Origin: Candidatus Kerfeldbacteria bacterium
GTDB lineage: Bacteria; Patescibacteriota; Patescibacteriia; UBA9570; XYC2-FULL-38-9
Assembly (NCBI GenBank): GCA_018500015.2
Contig: JAHBAR020000039.1
Location: forward strand, 1-40,568
Direction: 5' to 3'
DNA length: 40,568 bases
The number at the start of each line of letters is the position of its first letter. Within the stretch, counting starts at the first letter, position 1. Under the pieces are notes generated by a model. It was not told the DNA's origin and searched no databases. It worked only from the letters and a program-made list of their open reading frames with translations. Position numbers and translations under genes: made by a program. Positions 14,325-22,716 of this stretch are shown piece by piece.

Positions 14325-15056
14325 ATGCAGACACTCCTCTCTTCTCAACTTTCTTCAAACACACGCATTACTGAAAATTGTGCGCTGATTTTGGATAACT
14401 ACAACCTCTTGAATATCACCGTCGCTCCGCAGTGCGTTGTGTCGATCATCATCCTTACCAAAACTCATGCGCCTTCTGAGTACACGCTTTCACTCACGCT
14501 CGAAGATGGCGCTCGCGTGACCATGTGGTCAGCAACATTCGCTTCGCTCGCTCTCAAGATGACAACGCACCTTGTTGGCAACGATAGCGTTTTTGAGCAC
14601 CACGCACTCTATGTCGGTAAAGAAAAAATGCAGATCACAGAGCACCTGCGTTGCGTGCATACAGGGCAGCACACCATGTCACGCACTGTTGTGCACGGAC
14701 TTGCACTCGACCAAGCACAGATCGATGTAAAAGGAATGATCGACATCGCACTCTCAGGGCACAAAGCTGACACGCACTTTGGTCATGAAGGGTTGTTGCT
14801 CTCAGCTCGTGCTCGCATCGACGCAGAGCCGGGTTTGCAAATCAAAACAAACGATGTAAAAGCAACACATAGCAGTGCCGTGCATTTTATTCGCCCAGAG
14901 CAATTGTTCTACTTGCAAACGCGCTCGCTTGATGAACAGAGCGGCAAACGCATGATCGCTGAAGGCTTTCTTGAGTCTGCACTTCCTCGCATTCCGCTTG
15001 ATGATATGCGCGAACAGATTTCTCAACTCATTCAATCATCAATTGAACATATATGA
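14325..15056 (+). CDS. sufD: Short SufD-like protein
   Basis: SufD pairs with SufB in the scaffold complex. This 243-residue protein keeps the beta-helix core and the shared C-terminal module: HTGQHTMSRTVVHGL, LLLSARARIDAEPGLQI, a KATHSSAVH segment, then EQLFYLQTRSLDE and GFLESALPRIPLDD. The last 60 residues align well with the SufB ending. It lacks the N-terminal roughly 150 residues of typical SufD, as do other reduced versions. It starts two bases after sufB, and its end overlaps sufS by four bases, which implies translational coupling. Confidence 0.88.
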   Translation: MQTLLSSQLSSNTRITENCALILDNYNLLNITVAPQCVVSIIILTKTHAPSEYTLSLTLEDGARVTMWSATFASLALKMTTHLVGNDSVFEHHALYVGKEKMQITEHLRCVHTGQHTMSRTVVHGLALDQAQIDVKGMIDIALSGHKADTHFGHEGLLLSARARIDAEPGLQIKTNDVKATHSSAVHFIRPEQLFYLQTRSLDEQSGKRMIAEGFLESALPRIPLDDMREQISQLIQSSIEHI

Positions 15057-16264
15057 TTGACTCACATTCAATTCGCAAAAATATTCCTGCGCTCGCAAAC
15101 GGCGTGGCGTATTTGGACAGTGCTTCAACGACACTGAAACCCCAAACTGTGATCGACGCGATGAATGCCTACTACCAAGAGTTTCCTGCCAACGTGCATC
15201 GCGGTGTATATCACATGTCGGAGCGTGCAACAGCAGCGTACGAACATGCGCGCGAACAGGTGCAGCATTTCGTGAATGCTCGCTTCCCTGAAGAAATTAT
15301 TTTTACCTCCGGCACAACAGAATCGCTCAATATGGCTGCGCGCATGTGTGCACAAAGCATGCGCAAAGGTGATAGCGTTCTGCTTACTTATTTTGAACAC
15401 CATTCCAACATCGTACCGTGGCAACTCATTGCGCAAGAAAAAGGTGTTGAGCTACTCTACCTTCCTGTTACAGAGAATGGCGAGATTGATGTTGAGGCGT
15501 TTGACCGCATTATAAAACCGAACACAAAAATACTCGCTGTCACACACATCTCAAACGCGTCTGGCATTGTATCTCCTCTTTCACAGCTGGTTGCAAAAGC
15601 GCGCGCTCACGGTATGCGCGTTATCGTCGATGGTGCACAAAGTGCTCCACATATGCCGATCGATGTACAAGCGCTCGATGTCGACTTTTTTGCCTGTTCA
15701 GCGCACAAAATGCTTGGTCCAACAGGCGTTGGTTTGCTCTACATTCGCAAAGAACTTCATGATTCAATCGAGCCTGTCGTTGGTGGCGGAAGTATGATTC
15801 GCGAAGTATCGCTGCATTCTTCAACATGGGCTGATGCCCCTGCAAAATTCGAAGCAGGCACTCCAAATATCGCTGGTGTGATTGGCTTTGGCGCAGCAGT
15901 TTCGTACTTACACTCTTTCGGCATGGATGCTGTGAACGCATACATTACACAACTTTCAAAGAAACTCTACACAACTCTTGAATCACTCCCCTACATTCAC
16001 ATTCTCGGCAGTAGTTCACACGAGCATCAACACGGCATCGCTTCGTTCATTATGGACGGTGTGCATCCACACGATGTTGCAACCATTCTTGACCAAGAAC
16101 ATCTCGCTGTGCGCGCTGGGCATCATTGCGCACAACCACTGATGAAACTCTGGGGTGTTCCGGCAACAACGCGAGCGAGTCTCTACATCTATAATACTAC
16201 GGAAGACATTGAACGCTTGAAATACGCTCTCGAAAAAGTATACTCAATTTTTCATCGCAACTAA
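15053..16264 (+). CDS. sufS: Cysteine desulfurase SufS
   Basis: A PLP-dependent, group II cysteine desulfurase of 403 residues that takes sulfur from cysteine for the SufBCD scaffold. Conserved segments: YLDSASTTLKPQ, GTTESLNMAA, EHHSNIVPWQ, the PLP region VDGAQSAPHMP, the Schiff-base Lys in CSAHKMLGPTGVGLLY, the FEAGTPNIAGVIGF segment, and the catalytic Cys in RAGHHCAQPLM. It overlaps sufD by four bases and is followed after one base by sufU, its likely sulfur-accepting partner. Confidence 0.96.
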   Translation: MIDSHSIRKNIPALANGVAYLDSASTTLKPQTVIDAMNAYYQEFPANVHRGVYHMSERATAAYEHAREQVQHFVNARFPEEIIFTSGTTESLNMAARMCAQSMRKGDSVLLTYFEHHSNIVPWQLIAQEKGVELLYLPVTENGEIDVEAFDRIIKPNTKILAVTHISNASGIVSPLSQLVAKARAHGMRVIVDGAQSAPHMPIDVQALDVDFFACSAHKMLGPTGVGLLYIRKELHDSIEPVVGGGSMIREVSLHSSTWADAPAKFEAGTPNIAGVIGFGAAVSYLHSFGMDAVNAYITQLSKKLYTTLESLPYIHILGSSSHEHQHGIASFIMDGVHPHDVATILDQEHLAVRAGHHCAQPLMKLWGVPATTRASLYIYNTTEDIERLKYALEKVYSIFHRN

Positions 16265-16265
16265 T

Positions 16266-16625
16266 ATGGACATGTATCAAGAAGAGATTTTGGAACACTA
16301 CCGCCATCCACATCATCATGGCAAGCTTGAGCATGCAACAAAAATACAAGCGGAACACAATCCGTTGTGCGGCGACAAACTCACATTTTATCTTGAGATC
16401 AAAAACAATGTAGTTGTTGATGTCAGTTTCGAAGGTGAGGGCTGTGCGATTTCGCAAGCCGCTGCGTCGATGCTTACAGACGAGATTATTGGTAAACCGA
16501 TTACAGAAATACAACAACTCCAAAAAGAACACGTGCTCAATATGCTTGGCATTGAACTTGGCCCTACACGCCTTAAATGCGCACTACTCTCATTACAAGG
16601 CATCACTCGCGCACTGAACTCATAA
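16266..16625 (+). CDS. sufU: SufU-type sulfur acceptor / scaffold-like protein
   Basis: A 119-residue IscU/SufU-fold protein. It begins MYQEEILEHYRHPHHHG, typical of SufU. Three conserved Cys are visible: NPLCGD (about residue 39), GEGCAISQAAASML (about 60) and LKCALLSL (about 105). In Gram-positive bacteria SufU is a zinc protein that receives persulfide from SufS rather than building clusters itself. The close position behind sufS and the GEGCAIS motif support that role. It is shorter than typical SufU (about 145), lacking part of the insert that separates SufU from IscU. Confidence 0.9.
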   Translation: MDMYQEEILEHYRHPHHHGKLEHATKIQAEHNPLCGDKLTFYLEIKNNVVVDVSFEGEGCAISQAAASMLTDEIIGKPITEIQQLQKEHVLNMLGIELGPTRLKCALLSLQGITRALNS

Positions 16626-16642
16626 CAGGGATACATACAAAA

Positions 16643-16670
16643 ACATCCGCTCATTGCGGATGTTTTTTAT
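16643..16670. terminator. Bidirectional terminator between sufU and the pilin gene
   Basis: ACATCCGC (16643-16650) pairs with GCGGATGT (16656-16663), a five-base loop between. TTTTTT follows on the plus strand and a T-tract on the minus strand, so it can end both the suf and the pilus transcripts. Confidence 0.85.
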
Positions 16671-17132
16671 TTAACGAACAACGGAAATTGTTGAACTGTT
16701 TTCAGCGCCGGGAGCGCATACCGTAACGCGGTTGTTGCTGCTCTTGGTAACGTAATATCCAGCGCCGGAAGCGTCGCCGGTTGTTGGGTCTGCAGGGATA
16801 GAAGTGAGGTACTCTTCAGAAGCGGTTAACACTGAAAGATCAACCATGCCAGAGCAACTTTCGGCACCTGTTGCACAAATTTCATTACCGCTAGTATTAC
16901 AGGTTGTACCTGTTGCGATAGATGTTGGCAAGCTACCATTATTGTCGAGCGCGTATTGATAGATAGCATTTAACAGTGTGGTGACATCAGCGCGACGCTG
17001 TGCATTGCGTGTGTCGCCCAATTGCTTGTTTGGATTAATAGCCAAAATGACGATACCTGCCAAGATGCCGATTGCAGCCACAACCAGCAAAATTTCCAGC
17101 AATGTAAAGCCGTTGTGTTTTGTTCTCTCCAT
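16671..17132 (-). CDS. Type IV pilin / GspG-like prepilin
   Basis: 153 residues with a class-III prepilin signal: a short basic leader ending NG, then FTLLEILLVVAAIGILAG with Glu at +5. A helix follows (about 34-65) with the GspG/PilA-like AINPNKQLGDTRNAQRRADVTTLLNAIYQYALDN. The C-terminal part has Cys77, Cys85, Cys92 and Cys133 or nearby, which could form disulfides outside the cell. It is probably the major pilin because it is the most PilA/GspG-like of the five prepilins here. It is last in the operon, 66 bases behind the previous gene, and ends at the terminator. Confidence 0.85.
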   Translation of the reverse strand: MERTKHNGFTLLEILLVVAAIGILAGIVILAINPNKQLGDTRNAQRRADVTTLLNAIYQYALDNNGSLPTSIATGTTCNTSGNEICATGAESCSGMVDLSVLTASEEYLTSIPADPTTGDASGAGYYVTKSSNNRVTVCAPGAENSSTISVVR

Positions 17133-17198
17133 ACAAAAACGATAACGAAATGATTTAATCTTTTTTATAGTATGACATATTAGCTATAAAATCACAAA

Positions 17199-17618
17199 CT
17201 AAAAGTCGGCAACACGCTGCCAAGAGCTCACAACGGAAGGATGCCCCACACTTGAGAGCGTTGCACTCACGCGCTGCGTTGTACGACCAACCGTAGACTC
17301 AACATTCACAACACGATTAACATCCCCAGAACCTTCAACAGAAACAACCACGCAACTACCATTCGTAAGAGTGAGTGTTGTGCCGCCGCTGTATGCGGTA
17401 TCTCTTTCTAATTGAATGATCGCCTCTTCCACACACGCATCATTTAACGCGCGAGCTTGCGATACCTCTTGCTGCACTTGTGCAGTTTGTAATACCGAAG
17501 AGCTCAAAGTTAATAAAGCAACGGCAATACTCGATGCGAGAGCACCGGTGACGAGAACGGAGATCAGCAAAATGTATCCGTTATCGTCGTGTGAATGTAG
17601 AGGTGAATGTGTCGGCAT
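17199..17618 (-). CDS. PilX-like minor prepilin-like protein
   Basis: 139 residues. After a polar leader, DDNG precedes YILLISVLVTGALASSIAVALLTLSSSV, a pilin-like helix. The usual Glu at +5 is absent (Ile is there), as in PilX and GspK-type minor pilins. The rest has one amphipathic helix with Gln/Ala/Glu and a small beta-rich domain with two Cys (about 62 and 88). It overlaps the upstream prepilin gene by 38 bases, so the two are probably translationally coupled. Sequence identity to PilX is not claimed; the call is by layout and position. Confidence 0.65.
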   Translation of the reverse strand: MPTHSPLHSHDDNGYILLISVLVTGALASSIAVALLTLSSSVLQTAQVQQEVSQARALNDACVEEAIIQLERDTAYSGGTTLTLTNGSCVVVSVEGSGDVNRVVNVESTVGRTTQRVSATLSSVGHPSVVSSWQRVADF

Positions 17619-18078
17619 ATGCGTATTCTGAACGACCTGAAATATTATGTGTACTCACTGTAAATGAAACAGTGATTGAGTCGCGAGTTGTGCCTGAAGC
17701 AACATTGGTGAATGACAGACCACTCACTTCTACAGTATCTGAATTCAGAGTATACACTCCTGAGAGATCTTCAACTATCAGATCTGTATGTTCAATAGAA
17801 ATAGTACGAGTGCCATAGTCAACATCATACATGCTTACCTCCAATACATCCCCTTGATTACTTGGCGTAGGCGTTGTAACGCTGCTCGCTTGTTGAATGG
17901 AATCTTGGATAAACTGCATAATGACACCTCCCTGTTGCTCAACTTCACGTTGCGCGTTGTTGTGAGTACGTCCATTAATAAACAGAAAAAAGAAAGAAAT
18001 AATGGTCGACAACATCAGTGCGGTCACTCCGATGTACAACAATAATTCAAGAATAGTAAACCCGTTATTGCGCGTCAT
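17581..18078 (-). CDS. PilW/GspJ-like minor prepilin
   Basis: 165 residues with the signal NNG, then FTILELLLYIGVTALMLSTIISFFFLF (Glu at +5). Next comes a region with AQREVEQQGGVIMQFIQDSIQQASS, typical of GspJ/PilW-type minor pilins, and a beta-rich domain ending in a basic TRR. No Cys is seen. It overlaps the LamG prepilin gene by 14 bases and the next gene by 38 bases. Minor pilins of this class prime pilus assembly at the inner membrane. Confidence 0.75.
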   Translation of the reverse strand: MTRNNGFTILELLLYIGVTALMLSTIISFFFLFINGRTHNNAQREVEQQGGVIMQFIQDSIQQASSVTTPTPSNQGDVLEVSMYDVDYGTRTISIEHTDLIVEDLSGVYTLNSDTVEVSGLSFTNVASGTTRDSITVSFTVSTHNISGRSEYAYADTFTSTFTRR

Positions 18079-21000
18079 ACAATAGTGTTACATGGTGTAA
18101 AATAGGACTCACAGCACCGTCGCTTGTGAATGTCACCTTGTACTGTATCCACTCATAGCCATTAAGTGCCGTTGGTATCAATGAAGTTGTTGCGTCAAAA
18201 AAATCTCCTGAGCCCTCAGCTCCATACCATGCGGTCCAATCACCGGGTACGCCTGAATCATCGGGCGCAACACGCACCTGAAGTTGTACATCGCACTCGG
18301 AACATGCAGAGGTATCTTTTGATACACTCACAACAGTGCTATTGGATACTGCGCCTAATTCAAATGCTGAGGAGGTAAGCTCTGCCGTGGTACCAATACC
18401 AGCTGAGATGTCTTGCTCATACCGAAGGTCTATCGCATCAAGAGTGATCTGATCACTTCCTTCAGACACAAAAAATACTTTAAACTGTAGCGTGCCATTG
18501 GGCAAAGTGAGGGTGCGTAAATTTGCAGTAAGCGTTGAAGCGGCATTGTAATCAGTATCACTGCTTGGAGTTATCCACGCGGCACCATTCCAATATTTCC
18601 ATGTGGCGCCATCATCATTTGAAACTTGATAGTATAATTGAGATGTTCCACTTGTGGTCGCAGTTTCTGTCCAACGTACCACAGCGTTGAGTGCGGTTGG
18701 GTGAAATGAGCTTGCAAGAGTGAGCGTTGGTGTGGTCGTGGGATAATACACACCGAACGGATGGTCGGGAACGGTAAAATTACTGGAATACCGAGCAACA
18801 CTTGAAACACGGACCTCATCAAGCGTTCCATTAAAACTTGCTGTCGATGCGCCGCTCAGCATAAATGGCGTGGTTGTATTTGCAGCATCATCACTATACG
18901 ATGTTGAGCCAAGCATCTCTCCGTTCACAAACACTTTGAGCGAGCTGCCATCATAGACACCGGCAACATGGTACCACTCGCCTGTAGTGATAGCCCCGGT
19001 CGGGGATGATACAAGCGCCGAGGAAGATCCGTTGCGCACCTGGAAAGCAAGTTCGCCAAGATTTCCCACAAACAGTTGATAGCCTTGCGTATCTGTGGTG
19101 ACCCCCCATTTACCTGCAATCACATCGTTGCCTGAAAATGTGGTTTTGTGTATCCATGCTTCAACGGTAAACTCTCCAGTCATATCAAGACCCGTCTGTG
19201 AACCATCTGCAATGGATGCATACTGATCCGTTGCGTCAAATCCAATTCCGGAAGCAAACTGACCCGAGGCATCATAGGTTGGCGATCCTGAAGTACTGAG
19301 ATCGTTTGAATTTCCAGAGTAGTCAATGAAATCTCCACTCGCTTCATTCAAATGCCACAAACCCACAGTAGCACTGTCAGGCGCTGAACCGCCCCCTTGT
19401 AGCACAGCGGCCCCTCCTGAAATAGTGATGTCAGATGAGTAGGTATACTCTGCCGCTGTATCAAAGTCCCACGTTTGGTTAAGCTGGCAGGTCACGGACA
19501 CTGTATCTAGAGAAGCTGGATCATCTCCTTCTGAAGAAAAAATGGCCCGCCAATAGAGGGTTTTTTCTGTGGTGGTAAAATTATTAATGTTCACGTTCAC
19601 AGAAGATGCTGTACTGGCATTTGATACACCACTTGCCGTGGCCCATGTTGAACCATTCCAATATTTCCATGTGGTAGCGTCGTCAGAAATTTGATACATA
19701 ATGCTACTACTGCCAGAAACTGTGGTGCTATCTGTAAAACGCGCCCAATACGCAATATTCGTTGGAGTGTATGGCTCGCTTATAGTCAGTGTTGGGTGTG
19801 AAGAGTCATAATATATACCGAATGGATAATCGGGAACCGTAAAATTACTTGTATAGCGGGCAACATCTGAGAGACGGACTTCGTCAAGTGTTCCATTAAA
19901 ACTTGCTGTTGAAGCGCCGCTCAGCAAAAAATTAGAGGTTGAATTGTTAATACCCGCACTATACGCTGTTGAACCAACCATCTGGCCATTCACATAGATT
20001 TGTATCGTACTTCCATCATACACTCCAGCGACGTGATACCACGTGCCTGTGGTCACCGCTCCAGCAGGTGAAGTTCCAATGCCCAAAGAAGCGCCGTTGC
20101 GAAGCTGCAAAACTACCGCTCCCGTATTTCCAATAGAAAACTGGTAGCTCTGCGCTGCTCCTGTTGACCCCCATTTACTCACAATAAGATCAGTGCCGGA
20201 AAACGCGGTCTTCTTTACCCACGCCTCGACAGTCATCGCACCGATAATGTCGAGGCCAGTGTGCGCAGCATCAGTAATAGATGCGTAATGATCGGTTCCA
20301 CCGAATCCAATCGCGGAACCAAACTGCCCTGTGCTGTCATAGGTGGGGAGCCCTGTTGGTGTAAGCGTATTATTTTTTCCTGAAGTATCTGCAAAATTTC
20401 CGGATGATTCATTTAAGTGCCATAAAGCAACGGTATTGCTGTCAGGAGCCGAACCATGTGCAACTAATGATGCTGTGCCACCAGAAACCTCTATGTTATC
20501 TGCATCGTACACATACTCCGACGCTGTCTCCAAATCCCATGTCCGTTCACCACAACCGGTTATTGGAGCCATCTCCACTTGCCCTGTGGTTGACACTAAA
20601 AGATTGCCGCTATCACTATCATACTTACTCGCATCAGCCCATACGCTTTGACCACTTCCCCCATCCCAATTGGTTTGACTCCACGCAGAAGTGTCCCAAT
20701 GCGTGACCACTGTCTGCGTGCTATATGAACGTGCTGCAGCAAATTGCCCTGTCCAGTTAATCGTAACAGTCACATACTTTGCAGTCACATCAGTATATGA
20801 ACTTGGACATGTCTCAATCTCATCTGAAGCGTTGCGACATACTGCATCGAGAGTGATCGTGCGTGTATAACTACCAAGTGTGTCGGTAGTTCCTTCACCA
20901 ACCCACTGCCATACACCAAGCGCATCAGTAACACCACTCTGTGTCATCGTCATACCATTCCACGCCGCTTCACGTAACGAACGCACGGCTTCGATGCCTT

Positions 21001-21160
21001 GCTCTGCAAGCTGTAATGCATGAGTACGTTGTTGATGTGCTGTCGATGACTGGTATGCATACGCCAAAGCGCCAACAAGACCTGAGGTAAGCAATGCAAA
21101 CACAGCGATACTCATGAGCGCATCAATTAAACTAAATCCATTGTGCGGAAAAAAACGCAT
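18065..21160 (-). CDS. Giant prepilin with two LamG-like domains
   Basis: 1031 residues, far larger than a normal pilin. The N-terminus is a prepilin signal, NG followed by FSLIDALMSIAVFALLTSGLV, with Asp instead of Glu at +5, and then a long helix. Residues 209-560 and 565-912 are a tandem duplication (period about 356 residues, 1068 bases). Each copy has a laminin-G/concanavalin-like domain (VALWHLNES..., GIGFDATDQYASI, FTVEAWIHK, EWYHVAGVYDGSS, FNGTLDEVRVSSVARY) followed by a beta-sandwich segment containing TWKYWNG. The C-terminal 120 residues are another beta-rich domain with a Cys pair. It is probably a tip adhesin binding glycans or a host surface. Gaps to neighbours are minimal. Confidence 0.88.
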   Translation of the reverse strand: MRFFPHNGFSLIDALMSIAVFALLTSGLVGALAYAYQSSTAHQQRTHALQLAEQGIEAVRSLREAAWNGMTMTQSGVTDALGVWQWVGEGTTDTLGSYTRTITLDAVCRNASDEIETCPSSYTDVTAKYVTVTINWTGQFAAARSYSTQTVVTHWDTSAWSQTNWDGGSGQSVWADASKYDSDSGNLLVSTTGQVEMAPITGCGERTWDLETASEYVYDADNIEVSGGTASLVAHGSAPDSNTVALWHLNESSGNFADTSGKNNTLTPTGLPTYDSTGQFGSAIGFGGTDHYASITDAAHTGLDIIGAMTVEAWVKKTAFSGTDLIVSKWGSTGAAQSYQFSIGNTGAVVLQLRNGASLGIGTSPAGAVTTGTWYHVAGVYDGSTIQIYVNGQMVGSTAYSAGINNSTSNFLLSGASTASFNGTLDEVRLSDVARYTSNFTVPDYPFGIYYDSSHPTLTISEPYTPTNIAYWARFTDSTTVSGSSSIMYQISDDATTWKYWNGSTWATASGVSNASTASSVNVNINNFTTTEKTLYWRAIFSSEGDDPASLDTVSVTCQLNQTWDFDTAAEYTYSSDITISGGAAVLQGGGSAPDSATVGLWHLNEASGDFIDYSGNSNDLSTSGSPTYDASGQFASGIGFDATDQYASIADGSQTGLDMTGEFTVEAWIHKTTFSGNDVIAGKWGVTTDTQGYQLFVGNLGELAFQVRNGSSSALVSSPTGAITTGEWYHVAGVYDGSSLKVFVNGEMLGSTSYSDDAANTTTPFMLSGASTASFNGTLDEVRVSSVARYSSNFTVPDHPFGVYYPTTTPTLTLASSFHPTALNAVVRWTETATTSGTSQLYYQVSNDDGATWKYWNGAAWITPSSDTDYNAASTLTANLRTLTLPNGTLQFKVFFVSEGSDQITLDAIDLRYEQDISAGIGTTAELTSSAFELGAVSNSTVVSVSKDTSACSECDVQLQVRVAPDDSGVPGDWTAWYGAEGSGDFFDATTSLIPTALNGYEWIQYKVTFTSDGAVSPILHHVTLLYDAQ

Positions 21161-21163
21161 ATG

Positions 21164-21601
21164 TTATTGGATACTTACCATACCACGAGAAGAGAGTTGA
21201 ATGTTCGCAACTTTACCATCTACATCAGTAAGCGTCAGAGTTCCTGTTGTTGTTGGCAGAGCAGTGAGCTTTTCAAATACAAACTCTGATGTACCCGAAA
21301 TAGTGATAGTGTTTGATATTTCAAAAGTGATGTCCTCTACTTCTACACGTGTTGCATACGTATTGCCAGAAAAAACAACAATGCGGCCAGTAGTGACATA
21401 CACACCCCATTGCGTATCATTAATTTGCGCCCGCGCATAATGTTCTGCTTGCCGAATTGCTTGCACCGTACTATCTGTCGCAAGAGAGAGACCATTCTTT
21501 GTATAATACGAACGGGAAAAAGGAATGACCATGCTCGTCAAAATCGCGATCATGGCGACTGAGAGTAACAGCTCGAGTAAGGTAAAACCTGAGCGCTGCA
21601 T
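21164..21601 (-). CDS. GspH/FimT-like minor prepilin
   Basis: 145 residues from ATG 21601. The frame is open upstream, but that part overlaps pilC and precedes the prepilin signal, so MQRSG followed by FTLLELLLSVAMIAILTSMVI is taken as the start (Glu at +5). The next stretch, SLATDSTVQAIRQAEHYARAQ, is typical of GspH/FimT minor pilins, followed by a beta-rich domain with VYVTTGRIVVFSGN and a closing LSSRGMVSIQ. It begins five bases after pilC and ends three bases before the LamG prepilin gene. Confidence 0.8.
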   Translation of the reverse strand: MQRSGFTLLELLLSVAMIAILTSMVIPFSRSYYTKNGLSLATDSTVQAIRQAEHYARAQINDTQWGVYVTTGRIVVFSGNTYATRVEVEDITFEISNTITISGTSEFVFEKLTALPTTTGTLTLTDVDGKVANIQLSSRGMVSIQ

Positions 21602-21606
21602 ATCTT

Positions 21607-22707
21607 CTATACTCTTAATCCGCCGATCAATGAGTAGACAGGAAGCACAACAGCAAGCGCGACAGTAATAACCCCGAGCCAAACAATCACCAAAAGAATT
21701 GGTTCTAAGATCACTGATAAATTTTTTGTCGTGTTGGTAATTTTTTCTTCATACATCACACCAATGTCTAACAGCGTTTTTGGTAATGCTCCCGATTGCT
21801 CCCCTGCAACAACGAGCTGCTCAATAGATGAAGGAAACAGTTTGCGTATATGGTGGTATTGTGCAAAAAAAATACGTAGGGGCTGTCCATCATTGACCGC
21901 ACGCGCCGCACGAAGATAGAATTTTTTATACTTGTAAAAAATTGCAGACTGCGCAACTGAATCAAGCGCTTCGACAATAGGAAGCCCGGCATCCAACAGC
22001 GTCCCTAACATATATCCTAAGTGGGAAATTTCTATTTCTTGTACCAGCTTGCGCACACCGGGCAAAAGAAGTAAGAGTGCTTGGCCTGTAAATCGTGTCC
22101 GATGCCAGATAAAAACAACATATATCAACACACACAGACCAATAAGTATTGAAGGCACAATAATTGCTCCATGCCGTCCAAACTCAGCTCCAACAATAAT
22201 AAGTAAACGAGTCACAAGAGGAAGATCAACATCAAGTTGAGCAAAGATGGTTGTAAGTTTTGGCAAAATAAACCACGAAATCCCTAAACCAATAATAACA
22301 GTGAGCATTAATACGAATCCGGGATACAGCAAGGCTGAACGAATACGTGCGGCAAACTCTCTATCGCGCCGTTGTTGCCCTACAACGATTTTAAGGTTTT
22401 CCGGTAAACGCCCACTTTGTTCACCGATACGCACAAGCGACACAACGTGACGTGGCATGAGTTGAGAGGCATCTAATGCTTGCCACAAAGGAAAGCCTGC
22501 ATCCACATCGTCACGCAATTTTCGAATAATTTTACGTAAGCGATTTGATTTTATATCTTCTTGTGCGCTTTCTAAAATGTGGATCATGTCCATACCGGCC
22601 GCAAGAAGCATGGTCACATGTTCGATGAATAACAATTTCTCATCAGCAGAAATGGAGATGTTGTTCAAAAAACGATTCAGTTGTGTTGGACGCGGCGTTT
22701 CGTTCAT
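21607..22707 (-). CDS. pilC: Type IV pilus inner-membrane platform protein PilC/GspF
   Basis: 366 residues with the two-fold T2SSF layout. Each half has a cytoplasmic helical bundle followed by membrane helices (helices at about 128-150, 175-200 and 335-360). The family segments ESAQEDIKSNRLRKIIRKLRDDVDAGFPLWQAL with LVRIGEQSGRLPENL, and VNDGQPLRIFFAQ with QLVVAGEQSGALPKTLLDIG, mark the repeats. It anchors the assembly ATPase PilB to the pilus machine. It lies nine bases after pilB. Confidence 0.93.
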   Translation of the reverse strand: MNETPRPTQLNRFLNNISISADEKLLFIEHVTMLLAAGMDMIHILESAQEDIKSNRLRKIIRKLRDDVDAGFPLWQALDASQLMPRHVVSLVRIGEQSGRLPENLKIVVGQQRRDREFAARIRSALLYPGFVLMLTVIIGLGISWFILPKLTTIFAQLDVDLPLVTRLLIIVGAEFGRHGAIIVPSILIGLCVLIYVVFIWHRTRFTGQALLLLLPGVRKLVQEIEISHLGYMLGTLLDAGLPIVEALDSVAQSAIFYKYKKFYLRAARAVNDGQPLRIFFAQYHHIRKLFPSSIEQLVVAGEQSGALPKTLLDIGVMYEEKITNTTKNLSVILEPILLVIVWLGVITVALAVVLPVYSLIGGLRV

Positions 22708-22716
22708 GTTTTGAAT

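Noticed and set aside
18425-20536. Direct DNA repeats of about 1 kb as a mobile element or CRISPR
   Set aside because: They are in-frame coding repeats of the LamG module; no short repeat-spacer pattern was seen anywhere in the window.
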